DNA from: Penium margaritaceum
Lineage: Eukaryota > Streptophyta > Zygnematophyceae > Desmidiales > Peniaceae
NCBI GenBank assembly: GCA_023375785.1
Contig: SZWC01000507.1
Span: 128,685-176,977 of the forward strand
DNA length: 48,293 nucleotides
Reading direction: 5' to 3'
Shown: positions 10,501 to 21,190 of the stretch, piece by piece
Position numbering within the stretch: position 1 is the stretch's first letter
Layout: every line of letters begins with the position of its first letter
Program-made: the position numbers and the translations under genes
Notes under the pieces: generated by a model
The model's database searches: none
Told to the model about the DNA's origin: nothing
Seen by the model: only the letters and a program-made list of their open reading frames with translations

Positions 10501-12061
10501 AGAACAGTGGAGCAAGTCAGAAAATGGTGGAGCAAGCCATAGAATGATGGAGCAAGCCAGAGAACAGTGTAGCAAGCCAGAGAACGGTGGAGCAAGCCAG
10601 AAAAAGGTGGAGCAAGCCAGAGAATGGTGGAGCAAGTCAGAAAATGGTGGAGCAAGCCATAGAATGATGGAGCAAGCCAGAGAACAGTGTAGCAAGCCAG
10701 AGAACGGTGGAGCAAGCCAGAAAAAGGTGGAGCAAGCCAGAGAATGGTGGAGCAATCCAGAGAAAGATGGAGCAAGCCAGGGAATGGTAGAGCAAGCTAG
10801 AGATTGGTGGCGCAAGTCAGGGAATGGTGGAGCAAGTGAGAGAACGGTGGAGCAAGCCAGAGAACGGTGGAGCAAGCCAAGGAAAGCTGGAGCAATCCAG
10901 AGGAAGTGTAGCAAGCCAAAAAAAGGTGGAGCAAGCCAGAGAAAGGTGGAGCAGGCTAAAGAATGGTGGATCAGGCCAGAAAACGTTGGTGCAAGCCGGA
11001 GAACGGCGGAGCAATTCAGAGAACGTTGGAGCAAGCCAGGGAAAGGCGGAACAAGCCAGAGAACGGTGGAGCAAGCCAGAGAACGGTGAAGCAAGCCAGA
11101 GAAAGGTGGAGCAAGCGAGAGAGAGGTGGAGCAAGCCAGAAAACGGTGGAGAAAGCGAGAGAATGGTGGAGCAAGTTTGAGAATGGTGGAGCAAGCCAGA
11201 GAACGGTGGAGCAAGTCGGAGAACGGTGGAGCAAGTCAGAGAACTGTGGAGCAAGCCAGAGAACGATGGAGCAAGCCAGAGAACGGTGGAGCAAGTTTGA
11301 GAATGGTGGAGCAAGCCAGAGAACGGTGGAGCAAGTCGGAGAACGGTGGAGCAAGTCAGAGAACTGTGGAGCAAGCCAGAGAACGATGGAGCAAGCCAGA
11401 GAACGGTGGAGCAAGCCAGAGAACGGTGAAGCACAAAAGAGAACGGTGGAGCAAGCCAAAGAACGGTGGAGCAAGTCAGAGAACAGTGGAGGAAGCCAGA
11501 GAAAGGTAGATCAAGCCAGAGAAAGATGGAGCAAGCCAGAGAACGGTGAAGCACAAAAGAGAACGGTGGAGCAAGCCAAAGAACGGTGGAGCAAGTCAGA
11601 GAACAGTGGAGGAAGCCAGAGAAAGGTAGATCAAGCCAGAGAAAGATGGAGCAAGCCAAAGAATATGGAGCACGCCAAAGAAAGATGGAGCAAGGCAGAA
11701 AATGGTGGAGCACGCCAGAGATAGGTAGAACAAGGCAGCGAAAGGTGGAGCAAGCCAGATTACCGTGGAGCAAGCTAGAAAACAGTGGAACAAGCTAGAG
11801 AACAGTGGAGAAATCCAGAGAATGTTGGAACAAGCCAGAGAACAGGCGAGAAAGCCAGAGAAAGGTGGAGCAAGCCTGAGAAAGGTTGAGCAATCCAGAG
11901 AACAGTGGAGCAAGCCAGAGAACAGGCGAGAAAGCCAGAGAAAGGTGGAGCAAGCCTGAGAAAGGTTGAGCAATCCAGAGAACAGTGGAGCAAGCCAGAG
12001 AACGGTCAAGCAAGCCGGAGAACGGTGAAGCAAAACAAAAAAAGGTGGAGAGTGCCAGAGA
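4547..12061. repeat. 20-bp minisatellite array, block 1
   Basis: About 375 tandem copies of the 20-mer GTGGAGCAAGCCAGAGAACG. The main variation is at the last bases before GTGG (AACG, AATG, AACA, AAAG) and in CAAGCC (CAAGTC, CAAGCG, CAATCC). Larger tandem duplications of whole monomers are superimposed, for example 5981-6100 repeated at 6101-6220 (120 bp) and 6241-6340 repeated at 6341-6440 (100 bp). Because 20 is not a multiple of 3, long ORFs appear in all frames on both strands; I treat them as non-coding. The block ends at the gypsy element's target-site duplication. Confidence 0.97.
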
Positions 12062-13455
12062 TGTCATGCGGAGATCCACCGTACCTCCGCTGAGGAGAAG
12101 ATGGATCCGCGGAAGAAAATCGCCGCAACCCAGAAGTCCGTGGAAAGTGGCGGCCGCGACTAGAGATCCGCGGAGGAGGATGGAGGGGAGACCGTGGAGT
12201 ACTGGAAAATGCGCAAGGCATGCTGGCTCCCGCAACAAGATTGCGGTAGAGCGTGGGGTGGTGCGGAATCTAGCCGCGGTGAAGGAAAAGGCCGGGAAAG
12301 TTGCCACGAGGAAGCCGAAATCGACGGTGACCTTTCTACGGCAATTGGAAGCAATGGCCGCGGAGGCGCCAAGAAGGGGCGGGATAGCAAGGTGAGAATC
12401 CGCGGTGGAGAGAAAACATGTGCCGAGCCGTAGAGAAGCGGGAGTGAAGCAGGAGTGTCGGACGTGCAAGGACACATGTCGGCAAAACTGGACATCAGGA
12501 AGAGGGCGGCAGGAGCTCGGCCAATGAAAGACCAGGGTCTGCGGCGGTAATCAAGGAAGAGGAAAACCGGGAGGACGCACCGTGCGAAGACGAAGATTCA
12601 AGGAAGAACACAAGATCGCGCGCACCCAAGCCGCGGAGTAGAGGAAGAAGCAAGTAGTAGAACACGGAAGTGTGGAAGCAATCTGGTGTGTGGTTGAAAG
12701 GACGAGACCCGCGATGCGTGTAGCGCACCGCGCGGAGTCCAAGGTAGAGGAAAGAGTGTAGTAGGAGAAGACTTAGGGAGCTAGGTGTGGTGAATATAAA
12801 GTAGTAATGCAGCGGAGAGAAAAAGTGTGCTGACCCTTTGTCTGATCTTGTGCAATTTGAGTTAATGCAAGCCTGCTTTCCACTTATGAGCCCGAAGTCC
12901 TGACTTGTTGAGAATCAGATTGCCACCTTCTGTCTCATTAATCCGCGCAAGTGTTAGTCTGGTTCACACTCCCGTTTCCCTTCTGAGATCCGCAGCTATT
13001 CAAGGAGCTGTAAGAGTGCCCTCCGCAGAGGTATTCCGCGGAGGACGAATACTTCTCCTCCGAGTGTGTGCGGAGCATACTGCTCGATCCGTCCCCAATC
13101 CTGAGCCCAGCAAAGGATTCCGCTGAGAACTGTCACTACCAGGGAATGTAAGTTGGGTGAAGGGTGCTGCCGGCGACTCCGCGGCCTTGCGCACGGCCAT
13201 AGAACGGGATTCCGCGGGCGTAGGAGTCAGAGGCCACCAGGTGGCAGACTCTCGTGCCGGCAAGGAGTGAGCCGCGGAGCACTGCCCACGAGCGGGACCC
13301 AGAGGGTGTGAAGCATCCGCGGAAGATCAGGAGAGATAGCGGAGGAGCAGCCAGTGGGTGCACGGAACCGCGGAACAGCAGAGTCGCGGAGCAGACCAGA
13401 CGCGGCATTAGAGAGCGCGGAAGGAACACAGTGCACGACAAAATTGGGGGTATCA
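12062..13455 (+). repeat. Gypsy 5' LTR
   Basis: A 1394-bp direct repeat of 26598-27993 with TG...CA ends. A TATA-like TATAAA lies at 12795-12800. The LTR holds twelve CCGCGG hexamers. Short ORFs inside it (for example 12194-12433) are not supported as genes. The two LTRs differ by scattered substitutions, most densely in the first 40 bases. Confidence 0.95.
12795..12800 (+). promoter_or_regulatory. TATA box of gypsy 5' LTR
   Basis: TATAAA in GAATATAAAGTAG, conserved in the 3' LTR at 27330-27335. This is the likely Pol II core promoter of the element. Confidence 0.5.
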
Positions 13456-13764
13456 GTATCATGGTGCGGTGAGTGTGGAGAGTTTGTTGCTCTTTGCTAG
13501 CAGAACTGCACGTGCCTTTAGATTCAGTCATACATGTCGGTAGCCAGCTTCGTGCATCAGGACACACGGAGGCGGCACCAGCAGCATTCACAGCAAGCTT
13601 CTGTACGCCACTTCTTGCCGCGGCATGCAACCACACAGGCGGGCAGTAGAGACACCTTGCCCACACCCTTTCGCATGCCTGTTAGTTCATCGCCGGGCGC
13701 GGATCCACTAGATTAGCACCGAAGAGTTGCCGAGTGGCTGGAATAGCTACACTGGCGGCGTATC
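13456..13764 (+). other. Gypsy leader with possible primer-binding site
   Basis: Untranslated leader between the 5' LTR and the first Gag-frame ATG. Six bases after the LTR, TGGTGCGGTGAGTGTGGA (13462-13479) starts with TGG, as expected for pairing to a tRNA CCA end, but I could not assign the tRNA. The leader has a short ORF (13534-13716) in the Gag frame that I cannot support as a gene. Confidence 0.45.
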
Positions 13765-15117
13765 ATGAATGCGCTGCAGGACCGCGTGGAGGTGGAAAGC
13801 GTACACAGCCAAGATGTGCGCGGAACCCCCCGACTCCAGGCCAATGACTCCATGGAGCACAGGTGGCTTTCCAATGTGCCAACGCCAGTAGACGGACACT
13901 CCGAGACCGGGAGATCACTGGCATACCAAGGACCAGTCTACCAACGGCGCGGCGGCAGGCAGCCGCAATGGGAAGGAGAAGAGGATTACCTGCCATCCGC
14001 GCCCCTAGCAGGGATGGAAACCTCCGTGCTTCCATATGTCTCCACGTCAACCTTGGGGGTTGCCCATCGACACCAACCACAGCTCGGATACCTGCCCGCG
14101 GAACGCCCACCTTCAGCAAGGGGAGAAAGGGGGGTGAGACAGCCACCGTAGGGAGTATCAACCGAACAGTTGGACATGCCGCCTGCCATGCCGGAGACGG
14201 AGCAGCAGCCCCACCCACTCACAGCAGAACAGGCGGTAGTTGACCAGGCAGCTGGGGTTGGACTATCCATCGCGACGGAAGAAGTATCCCTCCAGATGAA
14301 TCCGCGATCGACCGCCGTGGACACCCCAGTAACACCAAGTGTGAGGGCAATGGCAAGTCACAACCCACAACTCACGGGAAGGCAAGGAACACCGCAAGGG
14401 GAACAGAGAGGGGGGACGGTGCATCAACCCCTCCTGGCATCGCAGCCACTGCACGCAACCCAGCAGCCGCTCACAGGGCCCCAGCCTCAGCCCAACCTAG
14501 GATGGCATGGGACTTTGCCATACGCGGGGCCTGCAACAAACTCCTCTATCACAGCCCCGCCAAGTTGGATGATGATGGGCACATGGGCCACGCCCTCCGC
14601 GACGGGAGTGACGCCGCAGGTCCCTATGCAGCAGATACCGCCACAGCAACCGCCAGCCCTCAAAACGGCGCAATTGATGCCCGTGACGGTTGGACACCCA
14701 GTCTATCACCAGCAGCCGATGGGTACCGCGCCAGCTGGAATTGCGGTCCATCCAGCACCACCTACCAGCCATGTGCAGACCATTGTGCCGCACTCCGCCT
14801 ATCCCGGGCTCCCACCGAATCCAGGGACCACTGCAAGCCCTGCGGTATCTACTACCACCCCGCTCTACCACTCTTCGGCGTCACATCCCCTACTACAGGG
14901 CTACTGGCTACCAGGACCAACGGCCCCTGCCGCACCGAGCACACAGACACCGCCCCTTGGGACTACCTTCTACTCTGCACCATACGTAACGCCGACGATC
15001 CCTGCGACTCACTACTATACCCTTCCGACGGCGGCTCCAATGAGCGGCCCCACACCAGCACCCCAGGGACAGCCAGCACCCCAGGGGTAGCCACAAACTA
15101 GCCACGGGGGTTATTCG
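13765..15117 (+). pseudogene. Gag N-terminal extension, low-complexity P/Q/T-rich
   Basis: From ATG 13765 the frame runs through a TAG at 14149-14151 and another at 15088-15090 into the Gag core at 15118, all in one frame. The roughly 450 encoded residues are rich in Pro, Gln, Thr, Ala and Ser, with no domain that I recognise. It most likely forms a disordered N-terminal arm of Gag, unusually long for a Ty3/gypsy element. Both interruptions are TAG, as expected if CAG codons decayed by cytosine deamination. A separate upstream ORF with its own function cannot be excluded. No membrane segment or signal peptide is visible. Confidence 0.6.
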
Positions 15118-15969
15118 GTGGCCGCAGCCTCGTACCCGCTTCCAGCGGTGACATCCATGGCTAACCGGAACACCGTGCCCCAGCTGCAGTATGTACGCGC
15201 GCAACCAGCTAACATTCTGCGGTTGGACATCTTCAAGGGGACCCCTGAAGAGGACCCGTGGACATGGTTGAATCAGATCACTATACATGCAAGCATAGGG
15301 CGGATCCCACCAAATCTTTGTCTGGCCACCGCGGAGCTCCATCTGCAAGGCGCTGCGGAGGACTGGTACAATGCACGAGCGCCGTTTAACTCCTTCGAGG
15401 ATTTTGGCAACGCGCTGATTGAGAGCTTCAAGTGGCTGACCAAGGAAGAAGCACTTTGCAAGATTGAAAAGGGAGTCATGCGGAAGGACACCAACATCCG
15501 CAGGTTTTTGGATCAGTTCCTCACTTGGGCGTCAATCGCAAAGAACCCTCAAGGGGAAGGACTGCCGCTATGGGTACTCTTGCAGAATCTCATCCGCGCA
15601 CTCCCCGATGAGATCAGCAGTCTGATGATCCCTGAGCGCTACCAGTCTCTGCAGGATGTGGTGCAGGACGCCACGGCCATTTCCACACGGCAGCGGTCTA
15701 CGCGACATCATCAGGGTGGAGATTCTCATACTCTAGCACCAGCAGCACAGGCCTCTCAGCCCAAGCCGAAGGCGTGTTACACCTGCCAGATCTTGGAGCA
15801 CATCGCTCGAGACTGCCCGCGCAAGCAACAGGGTGCTTCGCGCACCAATCCCATGCAACAGGACCCCATGGTGCAGCAGTGGCAGCGGTATTATAATCAA
15901 CCATGGCAGGACCAGCAGCATCAGCAGCAGGCGCCAGCTGGGCGGCAGGTACCAGATCATCAGACCTAG
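15118..15969 (+). CDS. Gypsy Gag core with CCHC zinc knuckle
   Basis: Capsid and nucleocapsid region of the retrotransposon Gag, which packages element RNA. The N-terminal half has the Ty3/gypsy Gag pattern (LDIFKGTPEEDPWTWLNQI, then LQGAAEDWYNA, then a FxxALIESFKW helix). A perfect CCHC knuckle (C-x2-C-x4-H-x4-C; CYTCQILEHIARDC) follows near residue 220, then a Gln-rich tail. The listed start is a GTG directly downstream of a TAG in the same frame, so the true Gag probably begins upstream (ATG 13765) and this is its intact C-terminal part. It ends at TAG 15967-15969, after which the frame remains open into protease and RT. That could be a decayed sense codon or a readthrough site; one copy cannot decide. 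Confidence 0.85.
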   Translation: MAAASYPLPAVTSMANRNTVPQLQYVRAQPANILRLDIFKGTPEEDPWTWLNQITIHASIGRIPPNLCLATAELHLQGAAEDWYNARAPFNSFEDFGNALIESFKWLTKEEALCKIEKGVMRKDTNIRRFLDQFLTWASIAKNPQGEGLPLWVLLQNLIRALPDEISSLMIPERYQSLQDVVQDATAISTRQRSTRHHQGGDSHTLAPAAQASQPKPKACYTCQILEHIARDCPRKQQGASRTNPMQQDPMVQQWQRYYNQPWQDQQHQQQAPAGRQVPDHQT

Positions 15970-16053
15970 ACTGCCCCGGGCTGGCAGGGTATTCTGCCCA
16001 ACCCACAGGCATCCGCGAACGCTACGAGCGGAGCCTGTAACGTCAAGCTGGGA

Positions 16054-19000
16054 TTGCCAATGGCGGAGGACGAGACCACAGAATTGCCTCCCATTGCGGC
16101 AGAAACCACTCTAATCGCACGAGCCCAAGAATTTGGCTTGCGCGGATGGGATCTACAGATGGCAGCCAGAGTACAAGAGGATCTGCGGCGCAAGGCGGAG
16201 GCCGCGGAGGAGCGCTTCCAAGAGGCAGTTACCAAACACACCGTCGTGCCGGAGAAACGACGACAGACAAAACCATCACTCGTAGTGGAAAAGCAACCCG
16301 CACCATCTTTGCAGACACCCACCACAGCTCCAGCGGTTGCGGAGGGAAGCAATGACCCTGTTCAACGCCTATTTACCACCCCCATTGCGGAAGTCAACTT
16401 TTTTGAGTTCCTTCGCATTCATCCTGATCTTGCACCGCATCTGAAGGAGGAGTTGGCTAGGGCCAATCAACGCCTCCAAGCTGTGGGCATCTCCCTCAAC
16501 TGCACCACGCCTATATCTGGCACACATAACACCCACCGTGCGATGCACGACACTTCATTAGCATTAAGCCTTGCGGAAGAAGAGTGGGGATGGGCACCGC
16601 AGCCCCTGGAATCACCGCGACGAGATGATAACCATTACGAGGTCGCCTGCTGCATGGTTTGGATATGTGGAAGGAAGTTCCTGGCCATCATCGACACAGG
16701 GGCCACTCACACCACTGTGGCGTTCCGCGTCCTTCTAGTGGTCGGATGGGCAGACCGCATCCTCCCCACGCGCCGCCTTTTCACCAACTCAGCGGGCGGA
16801 ATGGACTATGGAGATGGGGAAGTTCACGGCCTGCCCATGCAGGTGGGATCCCTCCATGAACCGTTGAACGTCCAAGTCACAAAAGCCAGAACGTATGACG
16901 TGCTCTTGGGTATGGATTACTTGGTACCGCGACGGGTAAACCTTCTCTTCTCTCTTGGAATCATGCAACTCAGCTCTGCATCTGGGGAAGAAGCATTTTG
17001 CCCCATCACCATCGGCGAGAGGGTGGCGGTAACTGTAACCGGCGACGAATCCTTCTCCCTCCTGGATGCTGCGGCAGAGGACTCTCAGGCCCATACAAAC
17101 AGGTTGCCATCCATCACGGCTAGTTTGCCTGACGCGGAACAGGTCACAGCAGATGAATGGCAGGAACTCGCGGAGGAGACAACCGAGCCGGGAGTGCAGA
17201 CCAACCTCCTGGGGCTGTGGCAGAGGGGACAACGAGCCCTAGGGGATGGGGATCCAGTAGAGGACGAGGAGGAGTTCTACCCACTCCGCAAAAAAACGCC
17301 ATCACCACCCCCGCGATGGGATCACATGCTCCACTCACGACTTTCTCCCGCACAAAAACAGGATTTCTACGACCTGTTGGACGCATTCGCGGATATCTTT
17401 GCTGGGTCCACAGTTGCTCTGGGGGCCGTGGAGGCCTTCCAAGTTATCTCCACGGGGGACTCCGCGCCCACAAGACAGAAGGTGCGGCGCATTCTTCCAG
17501 AACAGGAAAAGATCATCACAGAGGGGCTCGCGGAGCTCAAGGCGCAGGGGGTGATTGTCCCAATCGTCAGTCCCTGGCGTGCCAACTTGGTCATCGTGGG
17601 GAAGCCAGACGGGTCCAAGCAATTTTGCATTGACTTCCGCGACCTCAACCGTGTAACCAAGGAGGACGCGTATCCCATGCCACTAATGAACGACATACAG
17701 GAGCGCCAGCAGGGTCGCGGATGGTTCGCAAAACTCGACGTAAAGGCTGCCTTCCACGCTGTTCCCATGCACCCGGAATCCATCGCCAAGACTGCGTTTG
17801 TGACACCAGAAGGCCTATACACGTTTACACGCATGCCCTTTGGACTGCGCAACGCCAGCGCGACTTTTCAGCGGGTCATGGACTCCACCCTCCGTGGAAT
17901 CCCCAATGTCAGCTGCTACATTGACGACATTATGGTCGCGGTCCACACCTTCGAGGAGCTGTTCTCCTCCCTGGCCGTTGTCTTTGCTGCCCTCCGCAGG
18001 GCCAAGCTGAATTTCAAGGCAGCCAAGTGCTCTATCGGAGCTGCGGAAATGGAGTTCCTCCACTTCGTGATGAGTGCGGATGGCATCAAGACTAATCCAC
18101 AGAAGATCGCAGCGGTACAGGAATGGCGTCACCCCACTTCCGCGAGGCAAGTCAAGATCTTCCTGAGCTTTGTCTCCTTCTGCAGGAAGTTTGTCCGTGA
18201 CCATGCACGCATCATCAAGCCGCTTCAGGAGTTGACGCACCAAGATGTGCCGTTTGAAAGGACATCAGAGTGCGCGGACGCCTGGAAGGAAATCAAGCAC
18301 CGCCTGGTTATCGCGCCCATGCTCGAGTTCCCCGACTTCAACCTCCCATTTTCCATCACCACCGATTGGTCGCGGGACGGGCTTGGCGCTATTCTATCCC
18401 AGACGGTGCAGGAACCCACACAGAAGGTGATTGCCTATGCCAATTGTGCCCTCACTGAAGGCGAGCGGAAGTACCCGCCGATGAAGGGCGAATGCTTGGC
18501 TGTCCTTTTGGGCACTCCAACATTTCCGCGACTACATAAAGAATGGCAAGCCCTTCACAGTTTTCACGGACCATCAGGCCCTCCAATGGCTCCTCACAAC
18601 TCAGAACCACGAGGGCATCCTAGCCAAATGGGCACTCCTTTTGCAGGGCTACAACATGAAGATCAAGTACCAGCCTGTGGTTGCCAACCGCAACGCGGAT
18701 GCCCTGAGCCGACTTCCGCGCCCTGGCTGGCCAGTACCTGACCAGGCATCTCCGAACGCAGCGGATGCACCTCCGAATACTGCGGAGCATATCCTTGATG
18801 TCGGGACACCACCTCCAACCTCTGAAGCAGAGTGGGAGGGAGTTGCAAGGGAATTTGATGAGGAGGAGCAGGAGGTCGCCTTGCAACTCCTGAATGAACT
18901 CGACCCCGCCGCGGAGTTGGCCGTCACGGAGACCCTACCAGCCCTCTCCATGTCTGGCCTACAGCTTGCTCGCAGGTACAACCCCACCATCCGCGGTTGG

Positions 19001-19081
19001 ACGTTGGAAGAAATCGCACCCCATCTTCCCCCACGACATGCACCCCCGAGAACCTCCCGACCGTCCGCTGCTCCACCATAG
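16054..19081 (+). pseudogene. Gypsy pol: aspartic protease, reverse transcriptase, RNase H (one frameshift)
   Basis: Polyprotein part that matures Gag-Pol and makes cDNA, in the same frame as Gag up to about 18509. The protease active site is DTGA (16693-16704) in WICGRKFLAIIDTGATHTT, with LLGMDYL downstream. RT shows FCIDFRDLNRVT, AFHAVPMHP, MPFGLRNASATFQRVMD and an intact catalytic YIDD (17917-17928). RNase H shows TDWSRDGLGAILSQ. At the four-T run 18506-18509 the frame slips by one base. From there the family pattern (HFRDYIKNGKPF, FTDHQALQWL, then ADALSRLPRP) continues in frame 2 to TAG 19079-19081. RT itself is uninterrupted. The 16054 start is a TTG after a stop; in-frame sequence extends upstream to Gag. 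Confidence 0.93.
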
Positions 19082-19090
19082 ACCTGCCCA

Positions 19091-21160
19091 TTGAGTAACC
19101 TGCACTCTCATGCTCCCGCCACACCACTCCTTGACAACCGCCATCCCCTCACTCTGGTGGACTTCCTCCTTCACTCCCTTGAGTCTGCAGAATGTCTCCG
19201 CGCCCTCTTCACCACTCACAATACCTCCCTTTCCCCTCTTGGCGTCCGCCTCTCATGCACGCGAGACAGCCTAACCGGCATCCGCCTGCTATCCCGAAGC
19301 ATCATCTTCACTCACTCTAGTGTACGCGGTGCCGCCGCACGTGCCTCACGCACCTGGTCACCCGCGGCCCTCACCCCCGGACCGCCCACTTCCTCCGAAG
19401 TCCACGTGGCTTGGTGTTACGTGTGGATATGTGGCCGCAAGTTCGTGGCCATCGTGGACACCGGCGCCACCCATACCACGATTGCGCTCCGGATGGTCCG
19501 CTCGCTCCACATGCAGCACCTCATCCAGCCCACTCGACTCCGCTTCTCTATCTCCACCGGGGACATCGACGCGCCGCTCGGACAGATCGCGGGCCTCCCC
19601 ATGCAGGTGGCAACTGTACATGCGGCACAAACCGTACTGGTTTGCGATGTCCGCACGTACGACACCCTGCTCGCGGCGCACTGGCTCGCGCCGCGCCAAG
19701 CAGATATATTGATCGGCGCGGGCATCCTCAGTCTCATTTCAAGTTCTGGCATTCGATCGTTCACCCCACTCTTTACCTCGCATCCACCATCTCCCCGCAC
19801 GGTCCTCTCCACCTTTGACTCAGCTCTCACCGGCACTCAACACACTGGACGGATAACGCGCAGCTGGGCTCTCGCCCGTGGAACATCCGACATGGCACGC
19901 AATCAAGGCACGGGGTCCGCGCCTTCGTTGCGGGGGGATGGATCCTCCCAACGACAGCTATGCCGGCCTGCTCTTAACACGGGCGCAGGACACCGCCCAG
20001 CACGGACACCAACACCATCAACAAGGACAGCAGCTCTACCGCGGCAGGGCCCCACGACAAGGACTGCGCCTGTAAGGACACCAGCACCGCACACGGCCGT
20101 AACAGGCGTGTCCCGACCTGGCTCGGTGACAAGAACACCGCCAACACCTGTGACAGCCACCCCAGCAGCGGCTACGGCCTCACCGCGGCCCAGTCCGGCC
20201 GCAGGGACGACCTTGACACCAACCACAACACCGGCAGCGGCAATCCCACCGCGGTCCAGCCCCGCGGAAGGAACACCGACGCAGGTCACGCCGCCTGCGG
20301 CCAAGTCACTAAGCCCGTCGCGACAGGGCCTGGCCACAAGCATACCAACGCGGATCCTCAAGCGCATGGAGCCACTGGCAGGAGCAACGCAGGCAGCGGC
20401 AAGAACAACCGCCACACCACCACCAAGCCCGCGAGATGGGGCCCGGACCCTTATTATCCCAGTCCCCTCCCCGGTTACGACGGCGCTCTCTCACTCGCCG
20501 CCGACCTCGCGCGGTAGCCCAACTCGACAACCCGCACGCCTCCTGCTGGACACAGGAACGGTGATGGAAGGGACGAGAACGTACCTCGAAGAAAGCTCGG
20601 GGGACAGCGGGGAGCAGCCCAAGGAAGCCCTACTGCTTGAAGTAGTGAGCAGCATCATGCTGCAACTGCTGACAGAGATTCCGGAAGTGATCCGCGCGGA
20701 GTTCGAGGATTCACTGTTTGGCAAGATGTGTCAAGTGGTGCTAAAGGGAGCAGGAACGGGGGTGCTAGCCCTCGGATTGCACGAAAGGCAGATGCTTTTG
20801 CTGGAAACAGCAGGCGTAGAACACCTTGTCTTTGCGTTGCGGGACAGCTTGAGCATCAAACAAGGATTGGCCAGTGACATGACTGGCGTTGCGGAACTAT
20901 TGGACACCGAGCGGGAAGACCCATCACTGGAAGCCGCTCGAGTGTGGTGGAAGAGGGTGCGGAGGGACCAGCGGAGCAGTTCGGAGAGACGGTACGTGCA
21001 TCTGCTCCAGGAGAGGGCCAGAGCCCTCATTCTGTATCACGTGAACAACCAAGCACCCGGATCGGCGGAGGCACCACGACTAAGATCCGCGGCAGACGAG
21101 TGGAGGTGCGGATATTTGCTCAACCTCGTCTACGCCAGGTGGATTGTTCAGTATCCGTAA
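19091..21160 (+). CDS. Second aspartic-protease-like domain with P/T-rich linker and helical domain
   Basis: Lies between RNase H and integrase, in frame 2, directly after TAG 19079-19081 of pol. Residues about 105-220 form a second retropepsin-like domain: WICGRKFVAIVDTGATHTT with DTGA at 19457-19468, GLPMQV, RTYDTLL and a downstream GI-LSSSG pattern, each with a counterpart in the first protease. Residues about 240-480 are a Pro/Thr/Ala/Ser-rich linker. The C-terminal 200 residues look alpha-helical (LLLEVVSSIMLQLLTEIPEV onward) and match nothing I recognise. It ends at TAA 21158-21160, after which the frame stays open. Whether this is a working second protease or a dUTPase-like or structural relic is unknown. 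The homology to the first protease is visible by eye. Confidence 0.78.
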   Translation: MSNLHSHAPATPLLDNRHPLTLVDFLLHSLESAECLRALFTTHNTSLSPLGVRLSCTRDSLTGIRLLSRSIIFTHSSVRGAAARASRTWSPAALTPGPPTSSEVHVAWCYVWICGRKFVAIVDTGATHTTIALRMVRSLHMQHLIQPTRLRFSISTGDIDAPLGQIAGLPMQVATVHAAQTVLVCDVRTYDTLLAAHWLAPRQADILIGAGILSLISSSGIRSFTPLFTSHPPSPRTVLSTFDSALTGTQHTGRITRSWALARGTSDMARNQGTGSAPSLRGDGSSQRQLCRPALNTGAGHRPARTPTPSTRTAALPRQGPTTRTAPVRTPAPHTAVTGVSRPGSVTRTPPTPVTATPAAATASPRPSPAAGTTLTPTTTPAAAIPPRSSPAEGTPTQVTPPAAKSLSPSRQGLATSIPTRILKRMEPLAGATQAAARTTATPPPSPRDGARTLIIPVPSPVTTALSHSPPTSRGSPTRQPARLLLDTGTVMEGTRTYLEESSGDSGEQPKEALLLEVVSSIMLQLLTEIPEVIRAEFEDSLFGKMCQVVLKGAGTGVLALGLHERQMLLLETAGVEHLVFALRDSLSIKQGLASDMTGVAELLDTEREDPSLEAARVWWKRVRRDQRSSSERRYVHLLQERARALILYHVNNQAPGSAEAPRLRSAADEWRCGYLLNLVYARWIVQYP

Positions 21161-21190
21161 GAGGAGAGATCGCGGCTTGCTGACACTCAG

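Noticed and set aside
4547..12061. CRISPR array
   Set aside because: Units are contiguous 20-mers with no unique spacers, next to eukaryotic retrotransposons and without cas genes.
12160..12495. ORFs inside the gypsy LTRs (12160-12495, 12194-12433, 13000-13263 and their 3' counterparts)
   Set aside because: They overlap each other on both strands, sit in LTR sequence and carry no domain.
13731..13765. tRNA-like start (GTTGCCGAGTGGCTGG) in the gypsy leader
   Set aside because: An A-box-like string only; no B box or cloverleaf follows.
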